The notes under the pieces: model-generated
Database searches by the model: none
Told to the model about the DNA's origin: nothing
Seen by the model: only the letters and a program-made list of their open reading frames with translations
Made by a program: the position numbers and the translations under genes
DNA from: Bacteroidales bacterium
GTDB taxonomy: Bacteria; Bacteroidota; Bacteroidia; Bacteroidales; UBA932
Assembly: GCA_017651465.1 (NCBI GenBank)
Contig: JAGCCX010000053.1
Location: forward strand, 1 to 63,386
Reading direction: 5' to 3'
Length of the DNA: 63,386 bases
In this document: in pieces, positions 1-8,874 of the stretch
Layout: the number at the start of each line of letters is the position of its first letter
How positions within the stretch are numbered: position 1 is the first letter of the stretch

Positions 1-1
1 C

Positions 2-457
2 GAGCTTGCCGACTCTCTGGGGCTAAAGACCATTATGAATCCCGCACCTATGAACCCGGTGCCCGAAGAGCTCTTCAGCCACGTCTGGCTCATAACTCCC
101 AACCAGACCGAGGCGGAGCAGCTGACCGGGGTCCACGTGGAGACTGAAGAAGATGCGTCCAGGGCTGCGGAGGCACTGTTTGCCAAAGGCGTGAAAAATG
201 TCATCGTGACAATGGGAAGCAAAGGCTCGCTTGTCTGCACGCCGGAAGGGCGGGAGTTTGTGCCTTCCCGCAAAGTCAATGCAATCGACACTACAGGCGC
301 CGGCGACGTGTATAACGGCGCTCTTGTAGCCGCGCTCTCTCAGGGCAAGAGCCTGCTGGAGGCGGCCCGCATCGCCACCCTGGCGTCATCCATAGCCGTT
401 ACCCGCCTGGGAGCCCAGACTTCGGCTCCTTACGCAAACGAAATCGATAATCTTTGA
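2..457 (+). CDS. rbsK: Ribokinase, PfkB family (5' truncated by window edge)
   Basis: Open reading frame already open at the window edge; the first methionine (35) is internal, so the true start lies upstream. The visible 151 residues match the C-terminal half of a PfkB-family ribokinase, which phosphorylates ribose to ribose-5-phosphate in the cytoplasm. Seen: the 'TPNQTEAE' segment typical of ribokinases, then the PfkB signature DTTGAGD with the catalytic Asp in GAGD (near base 300), and the family ending 'AQTSAP'. It lies 31 bp upstream of a nucleoside-hydrolase lipoprotein on the same strand, which fits use of ribose released from nucleosides. Other PfkB sugar kinases cannot be fully excluded because the substrate-binding N-terminus is missing. 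Confidence 0.85.
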   Translation, partial: ELADSLGLKTIMNPAPMNPVPEELFSHVWLITPNQTEAEQLTGVHVETEEDASRAAEALFAKGVKNVIVTMGSKGSLVCTPEGREFVPSRKVNAIDTTGAGDVYNGALVAALSQGKSLLEAARIATLASSIAVTRLGAQTSAPYANEIDNL

Positions 458-488
458 TTTGCAATAACAGGTTATAAATAACGAATAA

Positions 489-2177
489 ATGAAGAATAAA
501 GCTCTATTGATTCTTGCTGTGTTTGCAGTTGCCGCCTGCACCAATGTACAGCAAGAGGCGCGCGTACCTGTAAAGATGATTATCGAGACCGATATGGGCA
601 ATGACATCGACGATGCCCTGGCGCTCGCTCTCGCGCTCCGTGCGGTCGATAACGGGCAGGCAGAACTGCTTGCAGTAGGCTGCCACAAGAATTGCCCGAC
701 TGCCGCCGCCTTTACCGACGCCGTGTGCACTTACTATGGGCACCCCGAAGTTCCCGTGGCTATGAGCCTTACCCCGGTACAGGAGTTTACCGACTATGTG
801 GATTATACCGTTTGTGAGAAAGATTTCGTCAAAACCGCCGCCGCTTATCCCGAACCTGTGGCGCTGTACCGCAAGATTCTTTCCTCTCAGCCCGACAAGT
901 CGGTTACTTTCGTTAGCCTTGGCTTCGGCACGACACTCGCGCAGCTTCTCGAGAGCGGCCCCGACGAGTATTCTCCGTTGAACGGAGTGGAGCTGGTGGC
1001 CCTTAAGACCAGGGGCCTGTCGGTTATGGCCGGCAGCTACGGTGAGAAGAAGCGCGCAGAGTACAACGTCACCAATGATATCCCCGCGATGCAGAAGGTG
1101 TTCGCCCAGTGGCCTACAGCCATCTGGCAGAACCCTTTCGAGATAGGCAAGCAGACAATGTATCCCGGTGCCCTTATCGAGGAGAATCTTGGATATTATG
1201 AGCTTAATCCTGTGGTGGAAGCGTACAAGCTCTACCAGCAGATGCCTTACGACCGTCCCAGTTGGGATATCCTGAGCGTCCTCTACACCATTCAGCCCGA
1301 TTTGTTTACCCACAGCGTGCCGGGTACCGTCACCGTCGATGACGAGGGCTTCACCTGGTTCACCCCCGATGAGAATGGCCGGCACATCGTTCTGAGCGCT
1401 ACCCTCGACCAGCCCCAGGCCATAATGAAGGCGGAGCAGGCGATGACCCTGCGCTACGGGGAGTGGGCGGAGCAGAAGAAGCTCATCTGCTTCGACCTTG
1501 ACGCCACGCTCACCGACCACCGCTGCCCGCTTGAGAATGCCAACAGGGCTTTGCTGGACACCCTAAAGCAGAAGTACGCTTTGGTGATGGTCTGCGCCGG
1601 CAACTGCCCGCGCGTGTACAAGCAGATGGGCGAATATCCTATCGACATTCTGGGCAACTATGGAATGCAGGAAAGCACGGTCGAGAACGGAGCGTTCAAG
1701 ATAGTACGCGAAGATGTGTTCCCGGTGGACACTGCATTCTTCAAGGCGCAGAATGACTATCTGCGCGCAAAGTACGGATATAACGACATTTACGGAGAGC
1801 CCCTCGAATTCCATAAGACAGGTATGGTAACTATGGCCCTCCTCGGCACCGAAGCTCCTGTCGAGCTCAAACACAAATTCGATCCCGACAGGGCCAAGCG
1901 GCGCGTGATGTATCCTGAGGTGTGCGAAATATTCAAAGACTACAGCGTTTATATCGGCGGCTCCTCTTCGTTCGATTTCTCGGCCAAGCAGTATAACAAG
2001 TACGACGCGTCCATAAGCTATGCCGCCTCACACGGCTTCACTCCAGAGCAAGTGCTGTTCGTGGGGGACGACTTTGCCGACGGCGGCGGAGACTCGCACG
2101 TGCGCATCAAGGGCCTGGACTATATATGGATCACTGATTATACTAAAGCACCTGAAACTTTAAAGTTCTTGTATTGA
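489..2177 (+). CDS. Lipoprotein fusing a nucleoside hydrolase domain to a HAD phosphosugar phosphatase/mutase domain
   Basis: 562 residues. A lipoprotein signal peptide ends at Cys17 (VAAC), so the protein should sit in the periplasm or on the cell surface. Residues about 29-320 form an inosine/uridine-preferring nucleoside hydrolase (PF01156-type) domain with the Asp cluster ETDMGNDIDDA at 33-43, which binds the catalytic calcium in this family. Residues about 332-562 form a HAD domain most like eukaryotic-type phosphomannomutase (HAD-IIB): nucleophile/acid pair D336-L-D338 and the Mg site GDD at 526-528 followed by a Gly-rich GGGD. The two domains would hydrolyse a nucleoside and act on a phosphosugar. 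Neighbours are ribokinase upstream and a phosphoesterase 3 bp downstream. Each domain is clear; the fusion and its export are unusual, and the substrates are inferred. Confidence 0.8.
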   Translation: MKNKALLILAVFAVAACTNVQQEARVPVKMIIETDMGNDIDDALALALALRAVDNGQAELLAVGCHKNCPTAAAFTDAVCTYYGHPEVPVAMSLTPVQEFTDYVDYTVCEKDFVKTAAAYPEPVALYRKILSSQPDKSVTFVSLGFGTTLAQLLESGPDEYSPLNGVELVALKTRGLSVMAGSYGEKKRAEYNVTNDIPAMQKVFAQWPTAIWQNPFEIGKQTMYPGALIEENLGYYELNPVVEAYKLYQQMPYDRPSWDILSVLYTIQPDLFTHSVPGTVTVDDEGFTWFTPDENGRHIVLSATLDQPQAIMKAEQAMTLRYGEWAEQKKLICFDLDATLTDHRCPLENANRALLDTLKQKYALVMVCAGNCPRVYKQMGEYPIDILGNYGMQESTVENGAFKIVREDVFPVDTAFFKAQNDYLRAKYGYNDIYGEPLEFHKTGMVTMALLGTEAPVELKHKFDPDRAKRRVMYPEVCEIFKDYSVYIGGSSSFDFSAKQYNKYDASISYAASHGFTPEQVLFVGDDFADGGGDSHVRIKGLDYIWITDYTKAPETLKFLY

Positions 2178-2180
2178 TTT

Positions 2181-4193
2181 ATGAAACTTCGCTTTTTGAT
2201 TCTCATTCCTTTGCTGCTGGCAGTTGCCTGTGGTCCCGGTGTGGATCCCGAGCCCGGGCCCAAGCCTACTCCGGGGCCGGGGCCCACTCCCGGGCCGGAT
2301 CCGACTCCCGAAGGACTGCCTTCCGTGAGCACTTTCAAGCTTGGAACGAGTTTCGTGATTCCTTTTGGCAAGCCCCTGCATATGCCTTACAGCGGATTTG
2401 CCAAGGGAGACAAAATTAATATCACCGCCCGCTGGGATTCTTCCGTGAGCTTCGAACTGGTATGCCAGGAGGCCTCGGACGAAACTGGGGCCACCTTCAG
2501 CGCTCTTCCCAAATTCCTTGGCGGAATGTGCAATGTGTCCTGCAGCCGCTTCAGCGGGGGAGAGTCTTTTGTCGATGTGGTGGACAGTACGCTTGTGGAC
2601 AAAGTGACTGGCAAGACTACATACGGACGCGTTATCGACCTGGACGGCAAGCCAGTGGAGGGAGTAGTAGTATCCGACGGCGCGTTGGTGACGGTGACAG
2701 ATGCAAAAGGTTGCTATGCTCTTGCGTCCCAGCGTAAACTTGGCTATGTTTTCATCTCCGTGCCCGGAGGATACAGGGTTGCGGTCAACCGTACTATTCC
2801 GCAGTTCTTCCGCCGTTTCACCACCAGTTCCAATACCCAGTACGAGTGCATCAACTTCATTCTTGAGGCTCAGGAGAACACCCGGCACCGGGTAGTGGCA
2901 TTTACCGACACCCATCTTGCCAACCGCACCGACGACGTGAGCCAGTTCGAGGCCAGTTTCAAGCCCGACCTCAGGCAGATGGCCTCTGCGGCAAGCTCCG
3001 AGGGGGTTCCTTTCTATGCCCTCACGCTCGGCGACCTTGCCTGGGATCAGTACTGGTATGACAACCAGTATTCGCTGGAGCATTATTACAAGACGATGTC
3101 CGACCTGGACGTTGCCATCTACAACATACCCGGCAACCACGACAACGATCCTTACGTGGCAAACGATTTCGGCGCCGAGGCTGCATTCCGCAAATGGATA
3201 GGTCCCACTTATTACTCCTTCAACATCGGCGACGTGCATTATATCCTGATGGACAACACCCTGTTCAACAACAAGGGCGGGGCGCAGGGAGTGATAGGGG
3301 ATGTCCAGGACTATACCGAGGGCTTCACCTCGGACGAGCTCAAGTGGCTCAAGGCCGACCTCTCACACGTCCCCGACGGCACCACCGTGTTTTTTGGCAC
3401 GCATATACAATACAGCGGCCGCCCTTCATATAAATCGGACGGCACATTCGCCTATTCCTTATCTATGCCGGCGCAGTTCCGTACCGAACTGGTGGATCTT
3501 TTCGGCCGTTTCAATGTGCATTACCTCTCCGGGCATACGCACGTGTCGTACACCAACCGCTTCTCCGACAAGTTTATCGAGCACAATATAGCCGCTGTAT
3601 GCGGCACCTGGTGGTGGACGGGCTACTATACCAAGAATAAGTGCAACATCTGCCGCGACGGTACACCCCAGGGCTCCAAGGTGTTCGACATCAACGGCTC
3701 CGACGTGACCTGGCGCTGGAAGCCTATGGGCCGTGACGAGAAGTACCAGATGAGGGTTTATGACCTGAACAACTGCTTGATTTCAAAGTCGCTGTATTGC
3801 CCTTCGGGGAACAATATCAGTGGCAGCTTTTTCTCTGAGTACGTCCACGGGTACGATGTGCAGCGCTCCGACAACAAGTTGTTGGTCAATGTGTTCGACT
3901 ACGACGATGGCTGGACCGTAAAGGCCGTCGAAGGAGGCACCCAGCTGCCGGTCAAGCGTATCGACGGTTACGATCCTCTCCACATCATTCACTTTAACAC
4001 TAAAAGGATGAACACCAATTCCACGGCGATGACTTTCCCCACCCTTATGACTTCGCACCTCTTCGAAGTCAGTGCGCGTACGGCTACTTCGCCCGTTACC
4101 GTGACGGTGACCGACAGTTTCGGCCGCCAGTATGTGGAAACTGTCATCCGCCCTCTGAAATTGTACGATATGTCCATTTCATCGAACTACTAA
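2181..4193 (+). CDS. Calcineurin-like metallophosphoesterase lipoprotein
   Basis: 670 residues. Lipobox LAVAC with Cys17, then a low-complexity Pro/Gly-rich tether (about residues 18-48) of the kind that holds Bacteroidetes enzymes off the outer membrane. A carboxypeptidase-regulatory/MetallophosN-like beta domain (about 125-220) precedes the catalytic calcineurin-like domain with the metal motifs TDTH, GD (in LTLGDLAWD), GNHD and GHTH. A C-terminal beta domain (about 470-670) resembles MetallophosC. It should hydrolyse phosphomono- or diesters outside the inner membrane. Only 3 bp separate it from the nucleoside hydrolase fusion and 12 bp from the next gene, so it is operonic. In this context a nucleotidase-like role, exposing nucleosides for the hydrolase, is a reasonable inference but not proven. 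Confidence 0.85.
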   Translation: MKLRFLILIPLLLAVACGPGVDPEPGPKPTPGPGPTPGPDPTPEGLPSVSTFKLGTSFVIPFGKPLHMPYSGFAKGDKINITARWDSSVSFELVCQEASDETGATFSALPKFLGGMCNVSCSRFSGGESFVDVVDSTLVDKVTGKTTYGRVIDLDGKPVEGVVVSDGALVTVTDAKGCYALASQRKLGYVFISVPGGYRVAVNRTIPQFFRRFTTSSNTQYECINFILEAQENTRHRVVAFTDTHLANRTDDVSQFEASFKPDLRQMASAASSEGVPFYALTLGDLAWDQYWYDNQYSLEHYYKTMSDLDVAIYNIPGNHDNDPYVANDFGAEAAFRKWIGPTYYSFNIGDVHYILMDNTLFNNKGGAQGVIGDVQDYTEGFTSDELKWLKADLSHVPDGTTVFFGTHIQYSGRPSYKSDGTFAYSLSMPAQFRTELVDLFGRFNVHYLSGHTHVSYTNRFSDKFIEHNIAAVCGTWWWTGYYTKNKCNICRDGTPQGSKVFDINGSDVTWRWKPMGRDEKYQMRVYDLNNCLISKSLYCPSGNNISGSFFSEYVHGYDVQRSDNKLLVNVFDYDDGWTVKAVEGGTQLPVKRIDGYDPLHIIHFNTKRMNTNSTAMTFPTLMTSHLFEVSARTATSPVTVTVTDSFGRQYVETVIRPLKLYDMSISSNY

Positions 4194-4205
4194 CCTCTCT
4201 TTTAT

Positions 4206-5561
4206 ATGAAACATTTTCAATTTATTATCCTGTCTTTGCTTGCACTGGCAGTATGCTCGTGCAGGCAGGCCGAGGAGTACTACACCACCCGCATCCCCAT
4301 CTTCAGGGTGCTCGGTCCCGACGGAACCGGGCAGGGAGATGTGGCCATCGACGGCAAGGCCCAGTCCGTGGGTTTTACTGTCCTGGCCACTGAAGAATGG
4401 ACTGTGGACCTGGATGGTCCCGAAGCCTTCTCCCTTCCGGTGAAAACCGGTGGCGCGGGTAAGACGGCGGTGAGCCTGGTGGCAGCCAGCAACGAGACCG
4501 GCGCCACCCGCAAGTGCACCCTCGTTTTCAATCTGGGTGGAGAACCCAAGTACACCTTCATTGTGTCCCAGGAAGAGCAGCTGCCTTATATCGAGGCCAG
4601 ACCCGGCGATGTGTCCCTCAGCGCCGACGGGGATATGTTCACTATCGAAATCGACACCAACCAGGCGGAATGGGCGTATGACCTCGGGGAGGCCAAATCG
4701 TGGATTGCCGAGAGTTCCCGCACCGACTTCTCCGTCACTTTCAGCGTCTCCGAAAACGACACCGGCAAGCGCCGCGACGCGGATATCCTCTTCTATGCCG
4801 TTGGCGCACCTGAACTTATCTCCTATGTGGCGGTCTCGCAGGCTGTTCCCGCCGCTCCTCCTACCGACTGGATCCTGAATGTCCAGTTCAACGCCGACGG
4901 CAGCGCCACCGACCTTTCGCCGCTCAAGATGAAGATTGACAACACCCGTCTGGATGCCAGCTGTTCAGTGGCGTTCAACGAAAAATTCGCTTGCAATGTT
5001 GCCAAGTTCTCCAACGAGACCATTGCCCGCAGCGGACTCCAGACCGGTTATTATTTAATCCCTTACAAGGTCGGCGATGAGTTTGCCAACAAACTTGCCG
5101 ACGGTTTTTCTTACGAATTGGTGTTCTGCGCCTATTATGACGCTACGCCCAAGCAGGTGAAGCCCTTCTCGTCCACCCAGGCGGGAGGCACCGGAATGTG
5201 CTTCAGGGCTGCGACCGGCGAGATCAACTTCGAGTGCCACGTAGGCGGTGGCTGGAAGGAGCTTTACAGCGGCATCTTGCCGGTGAAGAACCAGTACTAC
5301 CACGTTGTGGGTACATACGACAAGGCCAACAGTATCTGCAACCTCTATGTTGACGGCGTGCTTACCGCCACGGTCAACGCAGCGGGAGACTTCAAGTTTA
5401 TGGATACCAATGTGGACGCCCGCTGGTTCGGCATCGGAGCCGATCCCAGCGCCAACGACACCGGTGAGGCTTCGTTCTACGGCGAGGTGGTCATCGCCCG
5501 TCTGTACGACAATCCTATGAGCGCCGAAGAGGCACGTGCCCTTTATAAATTAGTGAGGTGA
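4206..5561 (+). CDS. BACON/LamG surface lipoprotein
   Basis: 451 residues. Signal peptide with lipobox ending at a Cys in the 'VCSCR' segment. Two BACON-like beta-sandwich repeats (about 35-125 and 128-215), each with the 'W..D/W.A' core and a closing 'VSQE/VSQA' strand, precede a C-terminal concanavalin-like LamG/Laminin_G_3 domain (about 225-450; 'QYYHVVGTYD', 'LYVDG', 'FYGEVVIARLYDNPMS'). These modules bind glycans or other polymers and no catalytic motif is visible. The gene sits 12 bp after the phosphoesterase and overlaps nothing; susC starts right after its stop. It is probably the accessory surface ligand-binding protein (SusE/F-like position) of this locus. The ligand is unknown. Confidence 0.75.
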   Translation: MKHFQFIILSLLALAVCSCRQAEEYYTTRIPIFRVLGPDGTGQGDVAIDGKAQSVGFTVLATEEWTVDLDGPEAFSLPVKTGGAGKTAVSLVAASNETGATRKCTLVFNLGGEPKYTFIVSQEEQLPYIEARPGDVSLSADGDMFTIEIDTNQAEWAYDLGEAKSWIAESSRTDFSVTFSVSENDTGKRRDADILFYAVGAPELISYVAVSQAVPAAPPTDWILNVQFNADGSATDLSPLKMKIDNTRLDASCSVAFNEKFACNVAKFSNETIARSGLQTGYYLIPYKVGDEFANKLADGFSYELVFCAYYDATPKQVKPFSSTQAGGTGMCFRAATGEINFECHVGGGWKELYSGILPVKNQYYHVVGTYDKANSICNLYVDGVLTATVNAAGDFKFMDTNVDARWFGIGADPSANDTGEASFYGEVVIARLYDNPMSAEEARALYKLVR

Positions 5562-5562
5562 T

Positions 5563-8500
5563 ATGAAAGCGCAGAGTAACAAAATACTTGCAGCATTCCT
5601 GCTGGCAGCGGGGATATTGCTTGCATCTGCTGCGGCTCACGCCCAGCAGCGTACAGTTACCGGCCGTGTGGTGGATTCACAGGGAATTAGCGTGATAAGC
5701 GCGGCCGTGGTGAACACCGCGACCAAGGACGGTGTAATTACTGATTACGACGGACGTTTTTCCATCAAGGCGGCTCCGGGCCAGACGCTCAGCGTGGAGA
5801 TGCTTGGCTATACCACCAAAGAAATCCGTTACAATGGGGAAGAAAGCCTGTCGATAGTGCTGGAAGAGGACACCCAGATGCTTGATGACGTCGTGGTCGT
5901 GGGATATGCGGTGCAGAAGAAACTCAACGTCACCGGAGCAGTTTCCAGTATTTCGGGCGACGAACTGAACGCCCGTCCGGTAACTTCGGCTATGCAGGCC
6001 CTCCAGGGCGCCGACCCTTCGATGAACATCCAGATGGGATCGGGCAGCCCGGTGGCCGGCAACTCCATCAACATCCGTGGCGTGCCTTCGGTCAACGGCG
6101 GTTCGCCCCTTGTCCTGATTGACGGCGTACCCGGAGTGTCGCTCGATCATATCAACGCAGCCGACATCGAATCGGTGTCGGTGCTCAAGGATGCATCGGC
6201 CAGCGCCATTTACGGCGCCAAGGCCTCTGCGGGCGTGATCCTGGTCACCACCAAGAGCGGCTCGACCGGCAAGACCAAGGTCACATATTCCAACAGTTTC
6301 GGTTGGATAAAGCCCACCACATCGACAGATTTCATCACCTCCGGTTACGACTGGGCCAAGGCTGTGGACGAGGTTTATTACGCGCGCTACGGCTACAGCG
6401 CTTTCCGCTACACGGAGGAGGACTGGGCCGCCCTGGAGGCTCGCCGGTACGACAAGACCGAGAATCCCGAGCGTCCCTGGGTGGTCGTGGATGACAGCGG
6501 ACAGTATCATTATTACGGAAACTATGACTGGTACAACGCCCTGTTCAACAGCAACCGTTTCCAGCAGCAGCACGACCTTTCGGTTTCGGGAGGCACCAAG
6601 GCTGTAAGGTACTACGTGAGCGGCAAGTACTACGATCAGGAAGGCCTGCTCAGCGGGCCCGCCATCCCCGTCAAGGAGAATTACCAGAACTATGCATTCC
6701 GCGCCAAGTTCGACGCGCAGCTTTTCAAATGGGCCAAGTGGAGCACCAACGCATCGCTGCACCGTGTGCATCAGGTCTATCCCGGTACCACCAACGAGGC
6801 GCTTACCATCTCCGCTCTCGACCAGGCCCTCGGCCCCATTGTGGTGCCTCAGAACCCCGACGGGAGCTATGTGATTTATCCTTACGACGTACGCGGAGTA
6901 GGCGTCGGCAAGGGACGTGGTGCCATCCTCACCAATCCAGATATGCGCCACGACATCGACAACCGTACGCTTACCCTGTCCAACAGCCTCGAAATCACTC
7001 CCTTCAAGGGATTCTCGCTCAAGGGCACGTACAACATCACCAATTACTGGCGCCTGTACCGCGACCGTAACCAGGCGGCAACGTATTCCGACAAGATAGG
7101 TACCATCGTAACCAATACCGCCTATTCAAAAGACGAATACCGTGAACGCCACTATGAGTACAACTTGCATAGCGTGGACGTGGTTGCAACGTACAAGGCC
7201 TCCTGGGCCGACAAGCATCATTTCCAGGCCCTGGCCGGTATGAACTTCGAGTCGCGCCGAACCACCGACCTTACCGTGGACCAGTTTGGCGTGGGCAATA
7301 TGTCGCTGAGTACTTTCAATTCAGTTAACGACGATACTTATTACACTATAAGCCAGGATATTACGGCTTACAAGACTCTGGGATTCTTCGGGCGTATCAA
7401 CTACGACTACCTTGAAAAATACCTCTTTGAGGCATCGTTCAGGGCCGACGGTACGTCGCGCTTCGCCGATGGACACCGCTGGGGGTATTTCCCTTCGGCT
7501 TCTTTTGGCTGGCGTTTCTCCCGCGAGCCTTTTATGGCCGGCACCAAGAGCTGGCTCGCCGACGGTAAGCTCCGTTTCTCGTACGGCGCCCTGGGCAACC
7601 AGCAGGTGAGCGACTACAGCTATCTTGAGACCATCGATTTATCGCAGCTGTCTTACCTCTTCGACGGCAGCGGACGTCCCAAGTACGCGTCGGTGTCCGA
7701 TCCCGTCTCCTCCAGCCTGACCTGGGAGACGGTGGGGACCTACAACTTCGGTCTGGACCTGTCGCTGCTTGACGGAAGGCTGAACTTCACGGGCGACTAC
7801 TTCATCCGTGAGACCAAGGATATGCTCACCACCTCGCTCACCCTGCCAAGCGTTTACGGCGCATCGACTCCCAAGGAGAACTGCGCCGACCTGCGCACCA
7901 ACGGCTGGGAAGTGCAGCTGGGCTGGAAAGACCAGTTCAAGCTCGGCGGCAAGCCGTTCCAGTACGGAGTGACGGGCACCCTCGGCGACTACCGAACCAT
8001 CATCACCAAGTTCAACAATCCCGACCGCGTGTTCAGCAACTACTACGTGGGCAAGGAACTCGGTGAAATCTGGGGATACCACATTCCCAAACTCTTCTCT
8101 TCCAACGAAGAAGCGGCCGCATACCAGGTTGCCGTGCATCAGGCCAGCAACATCTACCAGCGTGTTTACAATATGTCCGGCGGCGGCCTTGGCTACCTGA
8201 TGGCGGGAGATATGATGTTCGAAGATGTAAACGGCGACGGTTATATCAACAGCGGCGAGGGGACGGTGGACAATCCCGGCGATATGATGATCATCGGTAA
8301 CTCGCTGCCTCACTACAACTATTCAATGCGCTTCGACTTTGCGTGGAACAATTTCGACCTGGGCATATTCTTCCAGGGTGTTGGCAAACGCAACTGGTAT
8401 CCCAGTCCCAACCAGGACGATGTGTACGGCGGCTCCCGTCTGTGGAACCTCTACGGATACACGCTTACTTCGTTCATCTCCACCGACTACAAGGACAACA

Positions 8501-8862
8501 TCTGGACAGAGGAGAATCCCGACGGATATTTCCCCAGGCTGCGTCCTATCCAGTCTTACAACGGCGGCCCCCTGGGTACGGTCAACGACCGTTATCTCCA
8601 GGATGTGAGCTACCTGCGACTGAAGAACGTGACCTTCGGATACACCATTCCTTTCAAGAAGTCCTTCATTTCGTCGTGCCGCCTGTATTTCGCAGGCGAA
8701 AACCTCTGGTACTGGTCGCCTATGAAGAAGGTCACCAAGTACGTCGATCCGGAACTTGCCGTGGCCACCGGCACCTACATCACAAGCAAGATGTCCGGTA
8801 CTACTGGTACAGGCTACACTATGCCTCTCACTCTTACTATGGGTTTGAATATCAATTTCTAA
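5563..8862 (+). CDS. susC: SusC/RagA-family TonB-dependent outer-membrane transporter
   Basis: 1099 residues, normal SusC length. Signal peptide about 1-28 (ending AHAQ), a carboxypeptidase-D regulatory-like domain (about 31-110), then a TonB plug with the hallmark stretches 'VVVGYAVQKK', 'NIRG', 'LVLIDGVPG' and 'VSVLKDASASAIYGAKASAG', followed by a beta-barrel ending in the aromatic C-terminus 'GLNINF'. It imports an oligomer or small molecule across the outer membrane using TonB energy, in complex with the SusD encoded 12 bp downstream. The start codon follows the previous gene's stop by one base, so translation is probably coupled. The cargo is inferred from neighbours to be ribose-, nucleoside- or nucleotide-containing. 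Confidence 0.95.
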   Translation: MKAQSNKILAAFLLAAGILLASAAAHAQQRTVTGRVVDSQGISVISAAVVNTATKDGVITDYDGRFSIKAAPGQTLSVEMLGYTTKEIRYNGEESLSIVLEEDTQMLDDVVVVGYAVQKKLNVTGAVSSISGDELNARPVTSAMQALQGADPSMNIQMGSGSPVAGNSINIRGVPSVNGGSPLVLIDGVPGVSLDHINAADIESVSVLKDASASAIYGAKASAGVILVTTKSGSTGKTKVTYSNSFGWIKPTTSTDFITSGYDWAKAVDEVYYARYGYSAFRYTEEDWAALEARRYDKTENPERPWVVVDDSGQYHYYGNYDWYNALFNSNRFQQQHDLSVSGGTKAVRYYVSGKYYDQEGLLSGPAIPVKENYQNYAFRAKFDAQLFKWAKWSTNASLHRVHQVYPGTTNEALTISALDQALGPIVVPQNPDGSYVIYPYDVRGVGVGKGRGAILTNPDMRHDIDNRTLTLSNSLEITPFKGFSLKGTYNITNYWRLYRDRNQAATYSDKIGTIVTNTAYSKDEYRERHYEYNLHSVDVVATYKASWADKHHFQALAGMNFESRRTTDLTVDQFGVGNMSLSTFNSVNDDTYYTISQDITAYKTLGFFGRINYDYLEKYLFEASFRADGTSRFADGHRWGYFPSASFGWRFSREPFMAGTKSWLADGKLRFSYGALGNQQVSDYSYLETIDLSQLSYLFDGSGRPKYASVSDPVSSSLTWETVGTYNFGLDLSLLDGRLNFTGDYFIRETKDMLTTSLTLPSVYGASTPKENCADLRTNGWEVQLGWKDQFKLGGKPFQYGVTGTLGDYRTIITKFNNPDRVFSNYYVGKELGEIWGYHIPKLFSSNEEAAAYQVAVHQASNIYQRVYNMSGGGLGYLMAGDMMFEDVNGDGYINSGEGTVDNPGDMMIIGNSLPHYNYSMRFDFAWNNFDLGIFFQGVGKRNWYPSPNQDDVYGGSRLWNLYGYTLTSFISTDYKDNIWTEENPDGYFPRLRPIQSYNGGPLGTVNDRYLQDVSYLRLKNVTFGYTIPFKKSFISSCRLYFAGENLWYWSPMKKVTKYVDPELAVATGTYITSKMSGTTGTGYTMPLTLTMGLNINF

Positions 8863-8874
8863 AGCGGAAGAGTT

